Below, piece after piece: positions 34,291 to 45,380 of a stretch of 64,000 nucleotides of DNA (positions within the stretch are counted from its first letter, which is position 1; each line of letters begins with the position of its first letter). Under the pieces are notes generated by a model. That model made no database searches, was not told the origin of the DNA, and saw nothing but the letters and a program-made list of their open reading frames with translations. Source of the stretch: Aspidiotus rigidus (Eukaryota; Arthropoda; Insecta; Hemiptera; Diaspididae); NCBI GenBank assembly GCA_035079385.1, contig JAVHKY010000052.1:3968001-4032000 (forward strand), in the 5' to 3' direction. A program made the translations under genes and the position numbers.

Positions 34291-34799
34291 TTCCTTGAAT
34301 TTTCAATACCAAATCTCATTCGAATCATAAAACAGGTTCCCTGCGTTCCTCGTTCAACTTCGTTAAGGAAGCCGTAATTTTTTCAACAGGGAACCTGTTT
34401 TATAGGGGGCTTTTTGAGAAATTTGCCGTGCGCCGTCCAGCAAAAAACTTAGAAAAATTTCGACTCTCGAGCCATATATGATAGGAGGGGGGGACTTGGA
34501 AAAATCTCGACATATGAAAGGGACTTAGAAAAATTTCTACTCTCGAGCTATCATATATAGCTGGAGATTCGAGAAAAATTTAGACTCTCAAACTATGTAT
34601 ATTATACTGGGCTTATAGTAGGTTAGGCCTTCTTTATACTAGCTTTATCTAGGTTTAGCCTTCCTTGAATTTTCAATAGCATGTCCCATTTGACTCATGA
34701 AACAGGTTCCCTGCGGTCCTCGTTTAACTTCGTTATTTTACATTTTCTTCAAAACTAGAGTTTTTTTTTTTTTTTTTTTGGGGGGGGGGGGATTTTTTC

Positions 34800-35165
34800 C
34801 ATCTCCCCCCGCCCTCGTGGATCCCCGCCTGGGTCTATTATCAGTCAATTTTGCCTGATTGAGTAAATTTTGTACCATGGTTTCTCGAATCAAATAACTT
34901 TCTCTCTCCCTCCAACATGGATTCCGAGAGATGCGTACAACCACCCAAGCTTTACTAGACCTTTAATCGGAAATTAACGAAACCGTACACCATAATGCTA
35001 TTTCTACTCGGTCTTTTTCGACCTCCAAGAAGCCTTTCTAGGGTTTGGAGGCACTACATTACCATTAAATTTTACAAATTCGGACTCCGAGATGATCTCT
35101 CAAACATACTACAGAGTTTTCTCCACGACAGAAAGTTAGCAGTGCCAGAAGTGCGGCGAGAGGGG
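34800..35165 (+). pseudogene. Jockey-type non-LTR reverse transcriptase fragment
   Basis: Two frames in sequence carry conserved RT pieces. One has VFFDLQEAF (about 35,009-35,035, the first catalytic aspartate block). The next is shifted by one base and has RVWRHYITIKFYKFGLR, then LSNILQSFLHDRKLAV (about 35,038-35,150). F-x-D-x-x-(K/E)-A-F followed by R-V-W and K-L-x-x-x-G-L is the pattern of Jockey-group RTs. Upstream decayed frames to about 34,850 may be the preceding block. It lacks all other domains and lies between two pieces of family B repeat. Confidence 0.7.
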
Positions 35166-35209
35166 GTTTCTTGGAGGTAAACCTTCAAACGTTTTTGGGG
35201 GGGCGTTTT

Positions 35210-35460
35210 TTCCCGCTTTTCTTTTTTTTTTTTAGCGGAGAACCCGCTTTCCTTTTTGTTGGGGGTACTTTCAGGAAAATTTCTTCCGTGAGCACGAGTG
35301 GTCCGAGGTTGATGACGTCACGGAGGGGGGGGGGAGGGATTTCAAATAATTCAGACCCTCGAGTTTTATACGATAGGATTTGTTATATGTTCTAATTTTT
35401 GAAAGACCCTCCGCAATGGAATACAGGTCTTGCGGGTTCCCCGCTCGCCATTGCAAGTCC
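35210..35460 (+). repeat. Family B variant copy
   Basis: Hairpin agcggagaacccgct (35,234-35,248), then cctttttgttgggggtactt, tcaggaaaatttc, tgatgacgtcacgga, a G-run and one satellite-like unit (cagaccctcgag). The order matches 7,636-7,775 almost exactly. Confidence 0.75.
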
Positions 35461-36404
35461 TTTTAATTTATTTTTTTGAGGTGGGTGAGAATCTGATTTT
35501 TAGGGGGGTTTCCGAAGCTCTCCACGTTCTTCTCTCCGACTGGACACCGATAAACTATTCTCATACGTCTACCTCGAACATCTTCCGACAGAGGCTATAC
35601 TTAAATGTTCTCTCTCGAACATAGTTTCAAACCACAATTCCTACAAGTTTACTCAGATCTACCAATCTCCTGAAGCCGGTGAAATCCCATCAGCTATAAC
35701 TTTTATCCATCGATAATAAATTTTGGTCCATAAAACCTTTTCTCCTTACTGGTCATCTTCCTACTGTGATTAACAGACAAATCCACATTTCCCTATTTCC
35801 AACACTTATGTATCCTCTCCATATCAATCTACGTTCACAAATACTTTTGTATAAATTTTTAAATCAATTAAGTTTAAGTACGGGACAAAAATAATATCGC
35901 CTTTCTTCTACATATCATAATATGGGCACAGAAAGAATTTTCGAAATTTGATTACAACTTTCTTTATGAACTTGCTTTATAAATAAGTAGCTTATTATGA
36001 AACAGGCCCGACTCTAATACACTAACCAAAGTCACTAATGTGAGCGTTATTTGAATAATAGTAAGGAAATGTAAGAGTTGTATTGAAACTTATCAAGGAT
36101 TGTTGCATGAGCTTATTTGTCAATTTATTTTACTCATAGAATCCCTACACGTCCCTGTATGCCAAGTACATAAACCATTGTATTAAACCGGTGCAAAAGA
36201 ACGACCTACATAGGAAACACAACTTACACACGAGTAGTTTAGGTTCCTTTTTCTGTCAGGCATCCAAACTTTGAAACTTGATTACAACTGTCGTAATGAA
36301 CTTTTGGGAAAAAGTTGAACTATCCTCTTCTCTAGTGTAATACCAATCTACTTTTAAAAGTACGACGCGAAATACCAAGAACTGGTCGAGATTAATCAGG
36401 ACAC
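35461..36404. other. Non-coding stretch
   Basis: No confident gene. Weak possibility that 35,500-35,880 is the 3' part of the Jockey-type element, but no conserved block is identifiable. Confidence 0.3.
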
Positions 36405-36830
36405 AAAAAACGACGGCTTCCTTAATGAAGTTAAACGAGGAACGCAGGAACCTGTTCTATGAGTCAAATTGGTTTTGGTATTGAGAATTCAAGGAAGCCT
36501 AGACCTAGTGTAAAGCTAGTCTGAAGGAGGCCTAGACTTACTATAGACCTAGTATGAACTAGGATGTCATCAATGATCTGGATTTATTTTCGAAGGGGGC
36601 TTGGAGAAATTTCTTCTTTCGAGCTATATATAACAGGAGAGGGACTTGGAAAAATTTTCACTCTCCGAGCTAATATGATAATAGGAGGGGGACTTGAAAA
36701 AATTTTGACTCTTGAGCTATATTATGATAGAAGGGAGATTTGAAAAAATTTCATAGTCTAAGCTATACACAATAGGAGTGAAAATTTTCCCAAGTTTTTG
36801 CCGGACGGCGTGGCACACGCTCTATCCAAC
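36405..36830 (-). repeat. Family B copy, decayed
   Basis: The spacer block (acggcttccttaatgaagtt, gaggaacgcaggaacctgtt, ttcaaggaagcctaga) at 36,411-36,510 is followed by four loose units of the 45-bp satellite in the inverse orientation (gggacttggaaaaattttca and similar, 36,600-36,780), and by gccggacggcgtggc (about 36,801). Its hairpin has lost one G. Confidence 0.7.
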
Positions 36831-39043
36831 TTTGATACGAAAAAAACCATTTGAAACAGTGAGAAAACTATCCGCGTTCATCTTATTCTCTAATTTTCTT
36901 ATGAAGTGGAAATCGGGTCCGAGATGAAGTTTATGGTCGAGGAATGAAATATTTCCTTGACGCTGTGTTGCTCGACCCACCTTTCATGCTCATTCTTAGA
37001 TCAGCAATCAGGTTGATCAAATGTTCTTTTCTTCAAAAAAGAAAAAAAAAAAAAAAAATTAAGGTTTGTCTTCGGTATGGTTACAGAGCTACTTACGGAG
37101 AATAAAATTGCTGGTGAGTGACGATATATAATCCAATATAGCAGAAAGGGTCATTTTTAATGTGAGTCATTAGTGGGTATTGTTTTAGGTCACATTTATG
37201 ATTGTCTCGATGAGAGTCTTGATTTTCGAATAATAAGCAAAAAGAACCAAAATCTTACTTTTCTATGGTTTTTGGCTCAGTATCCACAATCTTTTCTCCT
37301 GTCTTAATCTCGGAAGTTTTTCGGCTAAAGAGCTTGTGAAGAAACGTAAGATAATGAGATTGATTTTGAAATTCTTGGCTAACTAGGCAAAGAAAAGAAA
37401 ACAGAATCTAAGCTATTCGCTAAATTTTGTCATTTTTATCTTCCTTGCGCGAACCATTGAATTTCGTATCGGAAGAGATGATACTTAATTTGAGCTTAAT
37501 TTGAGCACACCGTATTTTTGTGTAATACACCTCAATAGCGAGTGTAAATTCTATCTAATTCCACATTCTGGCGTAATCCTTCTTAGATATTTCTTACTTA
37601 TTTCGTGACAGTCAGGAAGACAGGGACATCCGAAAATCATATTACCGTGGCGTAGCTAAATCGCTAAATCTCGAATAACTCACTATTAATTGAGTAAAAA
37701 GAGAGAGAGAGAGAGAAAAAAAAGAGAACTGGTAAAATTGGAAGAAAAAAGGAGGAAAATAAGTCTAACAACAAAATAATTAAAGAGACCAACAGTTATA
37801 AATAAGTTGCAACTAAATTCGCTCGGGTTTTAAATTTTAATTAAATACGTGTTACATAGATTAAAGCGAAAAAGGGGAAAAAAAATGAAAGAGGGTTTAA
37901 TTTTTAAGTATCTCAAGAAAGAAAAAGAAAAGAAGAAAAAAGTCGAACACGCTACCGTGTATGGCGAGAAAAACAAAGGATATGGAACCGATTAAATGTA
38001 TACGCTGAGCAAAAAGAAGGGAAATTAGCGCAGATAAGAGTTGAAAATTACGTTCAGGACCACACAAAAGGTAATTTGTTAATTTCGTGTTAACGTGCGC
38101 GTACATGCTTGCTATTGGAGGGTAAAAGTTATGGGGCCTTTTTTAATAACGTAAAACTCGACGCTATCTCGTCCGAGCTGGAAAACGATAGGTACTTTCT
38201 AGACATAATCAAATAACACCACGAAGAAGAAAGGAGAAAAAAGAAACTAATTTTCTCGTCAAAAGTTTATCTTTGATAATTTATGAACTGAAATATATAT
38301 ATAATCGTTCGAAGACGAGAAATCTGAATTTATGTCCAAAGTGGAGACGCGTATTAGCAATAGTGCAGGAGGGCCGGTCGACGATGAGATTCCAGTGAAG
38401 AAAGGCCAGTGGTTACTGGGATTAGAACTAAAAATCCAAATCAAGGTTGTTACTCGTTAACTGTATTAATGTTCGACATTTTGGCGAGTAAGAAGAGGAA
38501 AGCGCTTTTGCGTAATCCATCAGGGTGATACACAATCATTTTACAAGGTATGTTTCACTCTTTTTGACGCGTCGTTGTACAAAGAAACCATCGAACCGCG
38601 GTCGCCGCGTCAGTTTTCATTAATTTTGAACTAAACGAATTTACTTTTCCATTTTCTCGCAAACTCTAAAGGTTTCCAAATACAACAGTCACGTCTCCCG
38701 GCTATCGTCGATGGTACCCGTAAGTTAGTTTTGGAAACTGTGGGTATTGTTTGCACTCGTTGAAGAAGCTCGAGCGTCAGCTTATTCAATATAAACGACA
38801 ACAACTTCACCGTCTAAAGTACGCGTACATTGAACAAGTTAATATTTCTAAAAACTTTTTGACTAAACAATAACAAACGTTTGAGCAAAGCTCATTTATT
38901 CCAAATTGTTGCTCTCGGGTAACACACTTCTTCATCTGCCTGCACTCACACGCGCTCGCTAATTTATTCTACCAATTTGGGGTGAATAACATTCTTCTTG
39001 GTGCTTGGATTGTTAAGATACCACCAAGAACAGAGGCTAGTTT
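36831..39043. other. Non-coding stretch
   Basis: No recognised gene. Short GA run at 37,700-37,714 and an A-rich run at 37,036-37,060. Some less A/T-rich sequence at 38,330-38,800 has no coding signature that I can name. Confidence 0.3.
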
Positions 39044-39402
39044 AATTGGGATGTTAACCCAAGTTGCATAAGTTGGTAGCCGTGTTCGAACATGTGGGGG
39101 ATAATTTTAACGTACCATGCTTCATGATGGGGAATTTGCAATTTTCAAATACGATTTAAATTATTACAATTCGTAATATCAAAAAATTATATCCTATAAA
39201 TCGTTTAAACACTTCAAGAGAATCGGTAACTAAAAGAAGTAATTCTAATAGTGAAGTATTGAGTCATCTACGACTAATTGAAAATCTCGTTTCTTATGGC
39301 CGAATACATTGAACGTAAAATCGTCACCCAGAAATTCAAGCGAGTGCGGCGAGAGAGGAAGGCGATTCTAGCGCTACCAAACATAGGTTAACATCCCAAT
39401 TG
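39044..39402. repeat. MITE-like element with about 40-bp imperfect inverted ends
   Basis: The left side, aattgggatgttaaccc then ttggtagc (39,044-39,082), is matched on the right by gcgctaccaaacataggtta then acatcccaatt (39,372-39,401). The 17-bp outermost stretch is nearly exact. Nothing coding lies between the ends. Confidence 0.6.
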
Positions 39403-39765
39403 GTAATACGTTCATCTCTTATAGTAGGTTGAGCTCTCACCAATCAGATTAGTGCGTAGAAACGGAAGGATACAAAGAATTTGATTCTCTATTTCTCTTT
39501 GCGAATTTCTTTAATTAAATACAGGAAAAGTTTACAAAATTTTGTAAAAGTTTATTACCGCGACCAGTTTCGATACGAATGCACCATTGACGAGCGCTAA
39601 AAGGACTGATAATAGTCACATAATTAAGGTTATGACGAACGAATCATGTTCAACGTACTCGTATACAGAAACTCAGCAAGTTTTAAAGTAGGAATATCGT
39701 TGTTAGAAAGAATGAAATCACGATGATTCTCAGTTTTAATGATTATCTTCTAAAACAGCGGTACT

Positions 39766-40265
39766 TAACTTTTTGTGAACCGCAACCTACTTCCCGAATT
39801 TCAATGGGTTCCACGATCGCCTGATCCTACAGGGAAAAACCATTAAGTAAATAAGGGAAAAAAATAGCTGTAATAGAAAATGATGGAAATTAGAATACAA
39901 CTTTTTTAAAAATGGAAGCGCGTACTTCTCCTTTGGTACCACTGGTCAACTTGGATTTGACGGAGACCGGAATGTTATGAAATTAAAATCTGGTTGCAAT
40001 TCTACGGCCTCCATTTGCACTAAAGTGATGTCCTCCGCTAGAAAATAGTCGCTAACTCATTTGGAAATTTCTTGCGAATCCCGCGCTTCCATGAAAGGCG
40101 AGAAAACAAACCAGGCCAGAAGAGTAATTTCGCGGCAGAGAGGTAACAAGTCTCGTCATTAGTATGTTTCTTGTGCAGGAAATCACCATTCTTCAAACTT
40201 TGTTCCTAATATCTCAAGTTTCCTCGAGAAAGGATCATTGAAAACGTCATTCAAATAAAAAAAAT
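39766..40265 (-). mobile_element. hAT transposon relic with terminal repeat
   Basis: The left edge, cagcggtacttaactttttg then tgaaccgcaacc (39,766 on), is a hAT-type terminal sequence. Reading inward from the other side on the minus strand gives a broken frame EDITLVQMEAVELQPDF, a stop, then VVPKEKYALPF. This resembles the C-terminal part of hAT transposases of the ZBED/GTF2IRD2-like group, where an L-Q-L-E-x-(I/V)-(E/D)-L-Q block precedes a P-K-x-K-Y-P-block. The transposase C-terminus facing the 3' terminal repeat is the expected arrangement. The copy is truncated and full of stops. Confidence 0.55.
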
Positions 40266-40329
40266 TTCTGGCGTGACCAAATAAATGAAGATCATGTTTC
40301 ATGTCTTTATATTTCATTAGTCAATTTGT

Positions 40330-40655
40330 ATACTGTATATTAGGAATGAGGCCTAGTATACTAAGCTAGTATTCGCTCGTCCGCCCCCTTCTTCGTCTAG
40401 TATAAGTCTATTCAGAATAAGCTAGTATACTGTATATTAGGTCTTGGTTTCATAGCCCTTCTCGATGGGTCCGCTCGTTCGCCTCCTTCTTTGTCCAGTA
40501 TAAGTCTAGTTTAGAGCTAGTATATAAAGCTAGTCTAGTATGAAGCAAGCCCAGTATACAATGTCAAATAGTATAGTTCAGCTACTGGCTAGTATAATGT
40601 ACATTAGGGCTAGTATAATGAAGCCTAGTCTAGTAAACTAAGCTAGTACTAAGCT
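40330..40655. repeat. CTAGTATA-rich degenerate tandem repeats
   Basis: ctagtata and variants recur more than fifteen times. A larger unit of about 100 bp (tactgtatattagg ... cttcttcgtctagtataagt) is present twice, at about 40,331 and 40,430. Similar ctagtatg/gcctagac runs adjoin family B at 34,615-34,660 and 36,500-36,560, so this may be a family B component. Confidence 0.65.
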
Positions 40656-40657
40656 AG

Positions 40658-40795
40658 TATTGCACGCACGCACACACGCGCACGCAAATTTCGAAATTAG
40701 GGTAGGGCTCAGAGAAAAAATCCCAAGTCCCAAGGTCATCTGCACGCACACACGCACACGCACACGCACGCGCACGCAAATTTTGAAATTCAGGC
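40658..40795. repeat. Duplicated CACACGCA microsatellite block
   Basis: Two runs of CACGCA/CACACG (40,662-40,685 and 40,741-40,779) are each followed by the same flank (gcaaattt, then gaaatt). The microsatellite and its flank were therefore duplicated together about 80-95 bp apart. Confidence 0.75.
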
Positions 40796-41379
40796 CAGAG
40801 CAAAGACATGAAACATGTCAAAATTGTGCGATTTTTCCGATTTTTCGAGAAAGTTGGCAATCGACTGGTCGATGACCGGTTGATTAGCGCCGAGAGTATC
40901 TAAAATATTGAGTCTCTTCCCTTTCTCAGCCGCCTTTAGAAGGCCTACTCGGTATGTTTGGAGAATGAATGACCAGGAGCCAAAACATGAGCGGCAAAGG
41001 ATGATTTTTCGGGAATACGCTACTAAACAGCCCTTTCACGTTCTCAGATTCGATCCTCGAGTTTGCTATTTGTCTGGCCAAAGTTAACGGTGGACAGACC
41101 ACTCTTCTCAAGAAGAAAGAGTTAGTCTTTGACTTCTGGAATCTCCTAGATGATTGATTGGATACCATAGGCAGGACGAAGGTCACGGTTTTTTAGAATA
41201 CGAGAAATGTTTCTAGATGTAGACGACTTAGAAAAGAGATTCGGATTCATATCTTTTTGGGACAATTGTGGGGATGGGAAGTGGTACTATCCAGAGTGTG
41301 GGTAATGCGTTTTTTTTTTTTTTTTCAAATCATGGAGTCAATATCCACTTTAATATTATAATAGAGGCTATATATACTT

Positions 41380-42560
41380 AATGCTGAATTTTTCTTTTTT
41401 ATATGCACTGGGAGGAAGAAAGATGAAGATCAAACGATGAAGCATGAGGTGGAGGGCTGCGTGTTCATGTGCGGGACGATGAAATGAAGTGTCATCAATG
41501 ATCAGATCGGTGTGAGTTGGTTCCCGGAAAATTTCCAAGGTATGCTTGTGGTCGTCTTGTATGGAGACTGTCAAAACTATGGAGTTGATTTTTTAGCCGC
41601 TTACCTCGAGACTAAACTTGATAGATGAATAAAAATTGTTGACGAAGTGAAGAAATTCGGGTAGTTCTTCTGATGATTCTATCACCAATAAGACGAGAGG
41701 ATGACTGGATGAAAAAATTTCAGATTGAAGTCCACTCATAAACATTTCACCCAAGAAGAGGAGATAGGCGAATCCATTTGCAGCCCATCAGGAAGTTTAT
41801 AGAAATCTCATTTTAATTTGCAGAGGTTTTCTCGTGGGCAGATATCTAGTAGGGTGAGGAATTCTTCAGTAGCGAGGAGACGAATGTTACTAGCAGCGAG
41901 TATGACCTTGACTCGAGCCATCGTAGGCAAAATAGGGATCCGAATATATAAAGACTTAGGAGTAGAATCAGTGGGAACAGTTACATACTTAATATTATTG
42001 ACGAGCTCCACGGTGTTAATGATCGAGTGGGGGAGGCGCAAGTTAGCAGCTGCCTTGAACCATTGCTCACCTGCACAGTCTGTGCGTAGGGGATGAGATA
42101 AATGAGACAATAGGTCTTGTATGGCATCTTCTTTATGAATTTTTGGAAGACCATACAAACGGAGGGGAATGGGGTTCATGAAGATAATAGAATATTTCTC
42201 AGAATCAGGAATGATAAACTTACTGTCTTCAATACACATCCTCATGCTATTAAAAATATAGAAAAATTAAATTTAATTTTAACTTGGTGATTGTCCTGAA
42301 TGAATTTCATGTCATGACTTTCTGGTCATAAGTTTCTCGTTCCAATAAAACAATCGAATTACCCTTGTCGGCTCTAGTGACGCACAGATTATTGATCTAT
42401 TATTGATCTTCTTTTTGAGTCATTTTACTGTAGCCTTGGTTTTGTTCGGCACATTGTCGAAGGGACAATTTTTAATGGCTTCCTCAAATTGGGTTGTGGC
42501 GTTCAAATCCTCTTTAAATACGGCCAAGGCAGATCCGTAACTGAAAAAACTGCGGCTCTT
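41380..42560 (-). pseudogene. Penelope-like element reverse transcriptase relic
   Basis: On the minus strand, from high to low coordinates: VTRADKGNSIVLLERETYDQ (about 42,385-42,305); RLYGLPKIHKEDA (about 42,160); HSIINTVELVNNI (about 42,030); YKLPDGLQMDSPIS (about 41,790); EFLHFVNNFYSSIKFSLE (about 41,660-41,600); and FREPTHTDLI, then AHEHAALHLMLHRL (about 41,520-41,440). A-D-K-G-N, L-Y-G-L-P-K-(I/V)-H-K and (F/Y)-R-K-P-T-(H/F)-T-D are hallmarks of Penelope-like element RTs. These encode one protein with an RT domain and often a C-terminal GIY-YIG nuclease. The catalytic Y-V-D-D segment appears deleted, several frame changes occur, and no GIY-YIG domain was found. Confidence 0.85.
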
Positions 42561-42564
42561 TTGG

Positions 42565-43540
42565 CATATTTCATATCCTCCTCCAAAAGTTCTCCTTCTT
42601 CTTTGGTAAGCACCGTATTCGACAAATTGGTCGCCTAAGGATGGAATGAGAGCAGAGATTGGGGGCTTGAAGATTCTCGCTCTTCCTTAAATAAATCGAA
42701 ATGCGTTCTTCTGAGCACTGGCTTTCTGCCTTATCCATACGTAGAGTGAGTTAGAAAACCGGTATTTTATTGGCAAGTCGAAGATGGATTGAAAATTTTG
42801 TCTATTTGGATAACTATAACCAAAATTGTATTAAAGGTGCTTTTGCCCTACCTTAGCATGGTTATTGGTACTTGGTCTACTCTGTGAAATTTTTTCATGT
42901 ACGTTCATCCATTTGTAAAGAAAGAGAGACTGTTTCCATCCACGTCAAATTTGGTGACCTACATAATTATCTTCCAGGTAGTTTAACGTCGGGTCAAGAC
43001 TATGTTTACTATGCGCATACATTCCTGCAGCTCTTCAAAGTATAACATGACGCATCCACCGGACAAACAAGCAACCGGTTGTAATATTTCTGCAAAGCCC
43101 GTTCGAATTAAACTCAATTAAATTTTGAAATGTACACAGTTGAATCTGTAATGTCAAAAATATAGCAAAATCTTTTGACAATATAGTCACTATCAGGCTG
43201 GAAGTAAAAGGTAACTAAGACTACCACAATTTAAATAGACGCAACAGTATACAAACAGAGTTGATTATGATTCATTGTACTCCCTTTTTTTTATCAATTC
43301 ATCCTCGCATGCAACACGGTTTAGTACACGAAACCCATGGTGATTACTTTTCTTAACAATGTCGATGTTTTTCAAGGGTTGATTATAATTGCACCGCAAA
43401 ATAGTATATTTATCAAATAGTACACGAAGTGCGCGATTTCTGACGAGAGTAAGAGTTCGTGAAATGAGCGATGGCGAAAGAAGCAAACGCAAAATAGTAG
43501 AGTAAGGGGTAGGAATATGGGTCGAGGTGGAAATAAAGAT
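42565..43540. other. Non-coding stretch
   Basis: The part to about 42,700 may be the N-terminal remnant of the Penelope-like element (minus strand, no conserved block). The rest is unrecognised. Confidence 0.3.
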
Positions 43541-43543
43541 AGG

Positions 43544-43691
43544 TAAGGCGCTAGAGGTATTCTCGCTCACAAAGATGTGCAATCCGAAAAATCAAGTGGT
43601 GGTGTACGTTCTTTATAGACGCACCACCAACACTTGATTTTTTGGATTGCATACCTGTTTACATTGAGCGAGAATACCTCTAGCGCTTTAG
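43544..43691. repeat. Near-perfect long hairpin (small MITE)
   Basis: taaggcgctagaggtattct, then cgctca, cttg... and aaatcaagtggtggtg (43,544-43,602) pair with caccaccaacacttgatttt, then ggattgca ... tgagcgagaatacctctagcg (43,620-43,691). The loop is about 17 bp. Arms of about 60 bp with few mismatches make it one of the least decayed inverted repeats in the window. Confidence 0.8.
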
Positions 43692-43810
43692 GATGGGGAA
43701 TGATAACATGGCTGATGAGAACGGTAAGTGGAATAAAAGTTGCTGGAATTTAAAGTAATACAGCGAGCAACACTGAGCTATCAGAATTGGGGTTTAAACC
43801 TACACTAGAG

Positions 43811-44075
43811 AGCGCTACTGAAAGAGGGAATCAGAGAATTTAAGTACGTTCATACATTGATTTTCTATCAACTGTTATTTTGTCAATATCTCATTTATTG
43901 CTACAATTTTTTTTTGTATTAATTTAATGTTGATGATACAGACTATAAAATTTACGCTTGTATTTGCTTAAAAAAACGATATCCTATTGATTATGGTGCG
44001 TGAAATTTATTGAACGAAAGGGTGAATATCGTCAGGGCTACCAACTCCCCAACTCTAAGTTTAAATCCTAATACC
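43811..44075 (+). repeat. Dispersed repeat C, copy 1
   Basis: The stretch shares gcgctactga, the atatctcattta region, cttgtatttgctt, and a terminal block (tcgtcagggctaccaactcc, ccaact, agtttaaatcc, aatac) with 53,144-53,402. Internal identity is moderate and the 3' block is nearly exact. The class is unknown. Confidence 0.7.
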
Positions 44076-45380
44076 CGGATTTCTAGCAAGTTTTGCGCTC
44101 GCTCGAATGGTATTACCACTAACACGTATCATAGAACCTAACAAGAGAGCTTATCCAGAAATGTTGTCCTTTTCCCGAAAACCTATAGACTAGATCATCG
44201 TGACGTCACTCATTGCTAACTCCTTACCAACAAAGGCGCGAAGGCCGCGAACTACACACGAATACACTGGAAAAACCCTTGAATGTGATCGATTGTATCG
44301 TTTTTGGATCTATTCCCATGAGAAATACAATGGAACGTTCCAATCATACGTTCAAATTGAAAAATTAATAAGCAATGACATGTTATGTGTTATTCCAAAT
44401 TAGGAAGTTGTCTGGTATTTAAGAATGTATCTGCGATTCTTTATTTATTCCTCGTTTTCAAATCTAAACTACAGGTCCAAATGTTCCTGTGTATTTCTTA
44501 AAGAGCATTTTTTTGTTCAAAATCCGCGTTGGTAATGTAGGGTAAGATTGACAATTTTAAGCGGGGTATAGGGTACGTTGGGGTGAACAGCCGTTGGACT
44601 TGTGACGTCGCAATAATCTGGTCCATTGAGTGCACGACGTTTGTCAAACATTTTTGTACAGTAGATAGCTGACACAAACCTCTTCCAGCCTGTTACGGGC
44701 TGGCTGTTTTGTTTTTGGTAGAAGGCTGCGTTTTTAGTTGCCGCGTATCGTCGCGAGACAAACGCTCCTTCTTGAGCGTTGATAGCTATTGTTTGTTGAT
44801 CAAAGCTCCAAAATAGTCTAGTCAAATTAAGGAAAAAGCTTACATTTCTTGGTGGTGAGTGGGGGAATATTATCGCAAGTATTACAAAGAGAGACGGAAA
44901 ATAGTTCTTGAAAATACTTGTTCTGATGCTTGTAGTCTAGATGTTGATGATTTATCAATTGGCGAGCAAAGTCAAAAGCAAATGCGACAGTGTTTTTGAA
45001 ATAAGAATGACAGAACAGAGGTGAGTCTCATCCGGAAAAATACGAACAAATATCTGAGAAGAAAAATGAGTCAAGGAAATTGAAAGTGGAGTGTTAAATT
45101 TCCATTGTGTTTGGATGTATGCGATCGTTTTGTGATATCTATGGGATCAGCTGTTCGGATTTTGTACTGCGTATCATCAGCAAATTTTGAAAGAATCACA
45201 CTTTCCCCCCTACGGGCTGAATGAGTGGACGTGGAGGTCTGAAATTTTGAATTTAGCGTCCCTAAATATAGTTCCGCAGATGAGTGTTGATAAGAAGTAA
45301 TTTTGAGTGCCGCATCTCATTCAGCTAGGCCCTTTGGTGCCTACACTTTTCAAATTTCATCAGTGATTCAAAAATTATTA
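44076..45380. other. Non-coding stretch, unassigned open frames
   Basis: Open frames at 44,200-44,403 (+) and 44,517-44,825 (-) are compositionally less A/T-rich but carry no motif that I recognise. Either might be a decayed exon or transposon piece; I do not call them genes. Confidence 0.3.

Larger units (their letters stand above)
33498..34750. repeat. Family B complex fold-back locus
   Basis: In order: hairpin aacagggaacctgtt (33,498-33,512) and a G-run; a CGTCCGC/CGTGCGC short-repeat block (33,543-33,568); a unique spacer (gacggcttccttaacgaagt on); a 45-bp satellite array (33,680-33,985); the inverse of the first block (33,981-34,076); an inverse satellite array (34,078-34,290); the inverse spacer (34,285-34,375); a direct copy of the hairpin block (from 34,385); more satellite; then an inverted spacer piece (34,655-34,735). 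Two different symmetry centres (about 33,787 and 33,980) show nested inversions rather than one simple palindrome. No transposase is present. Confidence 0.85.

Noticed and set aside
40654..40875. Overlapping open frames on both strands
   Set aside because: Low-complexity translations of the CACACGCA microsatellite.
44517..44825. 102-residue minus-strand open frame
   Set aside because: It looks less random than its neighbours, but I could not match it to any family or find flanking splice sites.
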